DNA of 6,004 bases from JBDKTK01 sp964556675 (lineage in GTDB: Bacteria > Desulfobacterota > Syntrophia > Syntrophales > UBA4778), in contig CAZKYN010000204.1 in the NCBI GenBank assembly GCA_964556675.1, positions 1-6,004 of the forward strand, in the 5' to 3' direction. Below are positions 5,607-6,004 of this stretch, piece by piece. Numbering within the stretch: the stretch's first letter is position 1; the number at the start of each line of letters is the position of its first letter. The notes under the pieces were generated by a model. That model was not told the DNA's origin. It saw only the letters and a program-made list of their open reading frames with translations, and did not search any database. The position numbers and the translations under genes are program-made.

Positions 5607-6004
5607 ATGGGCGCTCTCGCATACATTTCCATATTTTCGCTCCTGCTGTCTTTCACCTGCGCAGTTGCCGTCATATTCGATCTTGCCTCGGGCCGGAAGC
5701 AGCGGATGTGGATAATGAATGTCGTCTGGCCGCTGACGGCCCTTTATTCGGGGCCGCTGGGACTCTGGTTTTATATAAAATCCGGGCGCATGCCTGAAAG
5801 GGGGGCCAATCCGGGAACAAAAAGCGGGCGCAAGAAACAGAAGCCTTTCTGGCAAAGCGTCGGCATCGGGGCAACTCACTGCGGAAGCGGCTGCACGCTG
5901 GGGGACATCACGGCAGAGTGGCTGCTGTTTTTTTATCCGCTGACGCTTTTTGGCAGGACTTTATTCGCATCATGGGCGGTCGATTTCCTCCTGGCTTTCT
6001 TATT
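5607..6004 (+). CDS. DUF4396 family membrane protein, N-terminal part
   Basis: This open frame runs through the right edge (132 codons plus two bases), so the C-terminus is missing. It matches the DUF4396 family, uncharacterised multi-pass membrane proteins. Visible features: a membrane segment at about 4-25; a second at about 35-57 with the family-like WPLTALYSGPLGLWFY; a basic loop at 60-80 (GTKSGRKKQK) likely on the cytoplasmic side; then the conserved H91-C92-G-S-G-C96-T-L-G-D100 motif, followed by AEWLLFF and FASWAVDFLLAF, which form further membrane segments. The histidine, two cysteines and aspartate are the strongest family marks and could bind metal or act in redox chemistry, but no function is established. 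The start is ATG 5607. An in-frame GTG at 5595 has GGAAGA nine bases upstream and would add four residues (VIGR), so it remains possible. No partner gene is visible. Confidence 0.85.
   Translation, partial: MGALAYISIFSLLLSFTCAVAVIFDLASGRKQRMWIMNVVWPLTALYSGPLGLWFYIKSGRMPERGANPGTKSGRKKQKPFWQSVGIGATHCGSGCTLGDITAEWLLFFYPLTLFGRTLFASWAVDFLLAFL

Overview
This is a moderately GC-rich chromosomal segment from a bacterium. Strong Shine-Dalgarno sequences and an intrinsic terminator are visible. The gene content is an envelope flippase-like protein, a radical SAM/SPASM enzyme, a HAMP-linked trehalose-phosphate synthase and a DUF4396 protein. That mix would fit a deltaproteobacterial (Desulfobacterota-like) or similar environmental lineage, but this is inference from gene style, not a phylogenetic result. 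No tRNA, rRNA, CRISPR array, insertion sequence or phage gene is visible.

Layout, left to right. (1) 1-677, minus: N-terminal part of a multi-pass membrane protein of the lysylphosphatidylglycerol synthase TM / UPF0104 flippase-like family, cut by the window edge. (2) 929-1888, plus, divergent from the first gene across about 250 bp: a complete 319-residue radical SAM enzyme with a C-terminal SPASM-type cysteine region. (3) 1969-2189, plus: a broken gene for a small ComEA-like helix-hairpin-helix protein. It has an in-frame TGA and two homopolymer frameshifts, and a perfect 10-bp-stem terminator follows six bases later. (4) 4871-2277, minus: a two-gene operon, converging on the plus-strand genes. 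It encodes a 98-residue protein with eight paired cysteines (zinc-ribbon plus DnaJ-like CxxCxGxG) and then, 15 bases on, a 760-residue trehalose-6-phosphate synthase. The catalytic GT20 domain of the synthase is fused behind two membrane segments, an extracytoplasmic sensor-like domain and a HAMP region. (5) 4872-5606: a 735-bp intergenic region with dyads and GC-rich hairpins but no convincing gene. (6) 5607-6004, plus: the N-terminal 132 codons of a DUF4396 membrane protein, cut by the right edge.

How the genes may work together. The clearest biology is the trehalose-phosphate synthase. It should make trehalose-6-phosphate from UDP-glucose and glucose-6-phosphate, and its architecture suggests that an envelope-derived signal controls activity at the membrane. 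No trehalose-6-phosphate phosphatase (OtsB) is encoded here. The left divergent pair may concern envelope lipid or glycan modification, but the radical SAM substrate cannot be read from sequence. The less obvious item is the decayed helix-hairpin-helix gene between the two convergent units.
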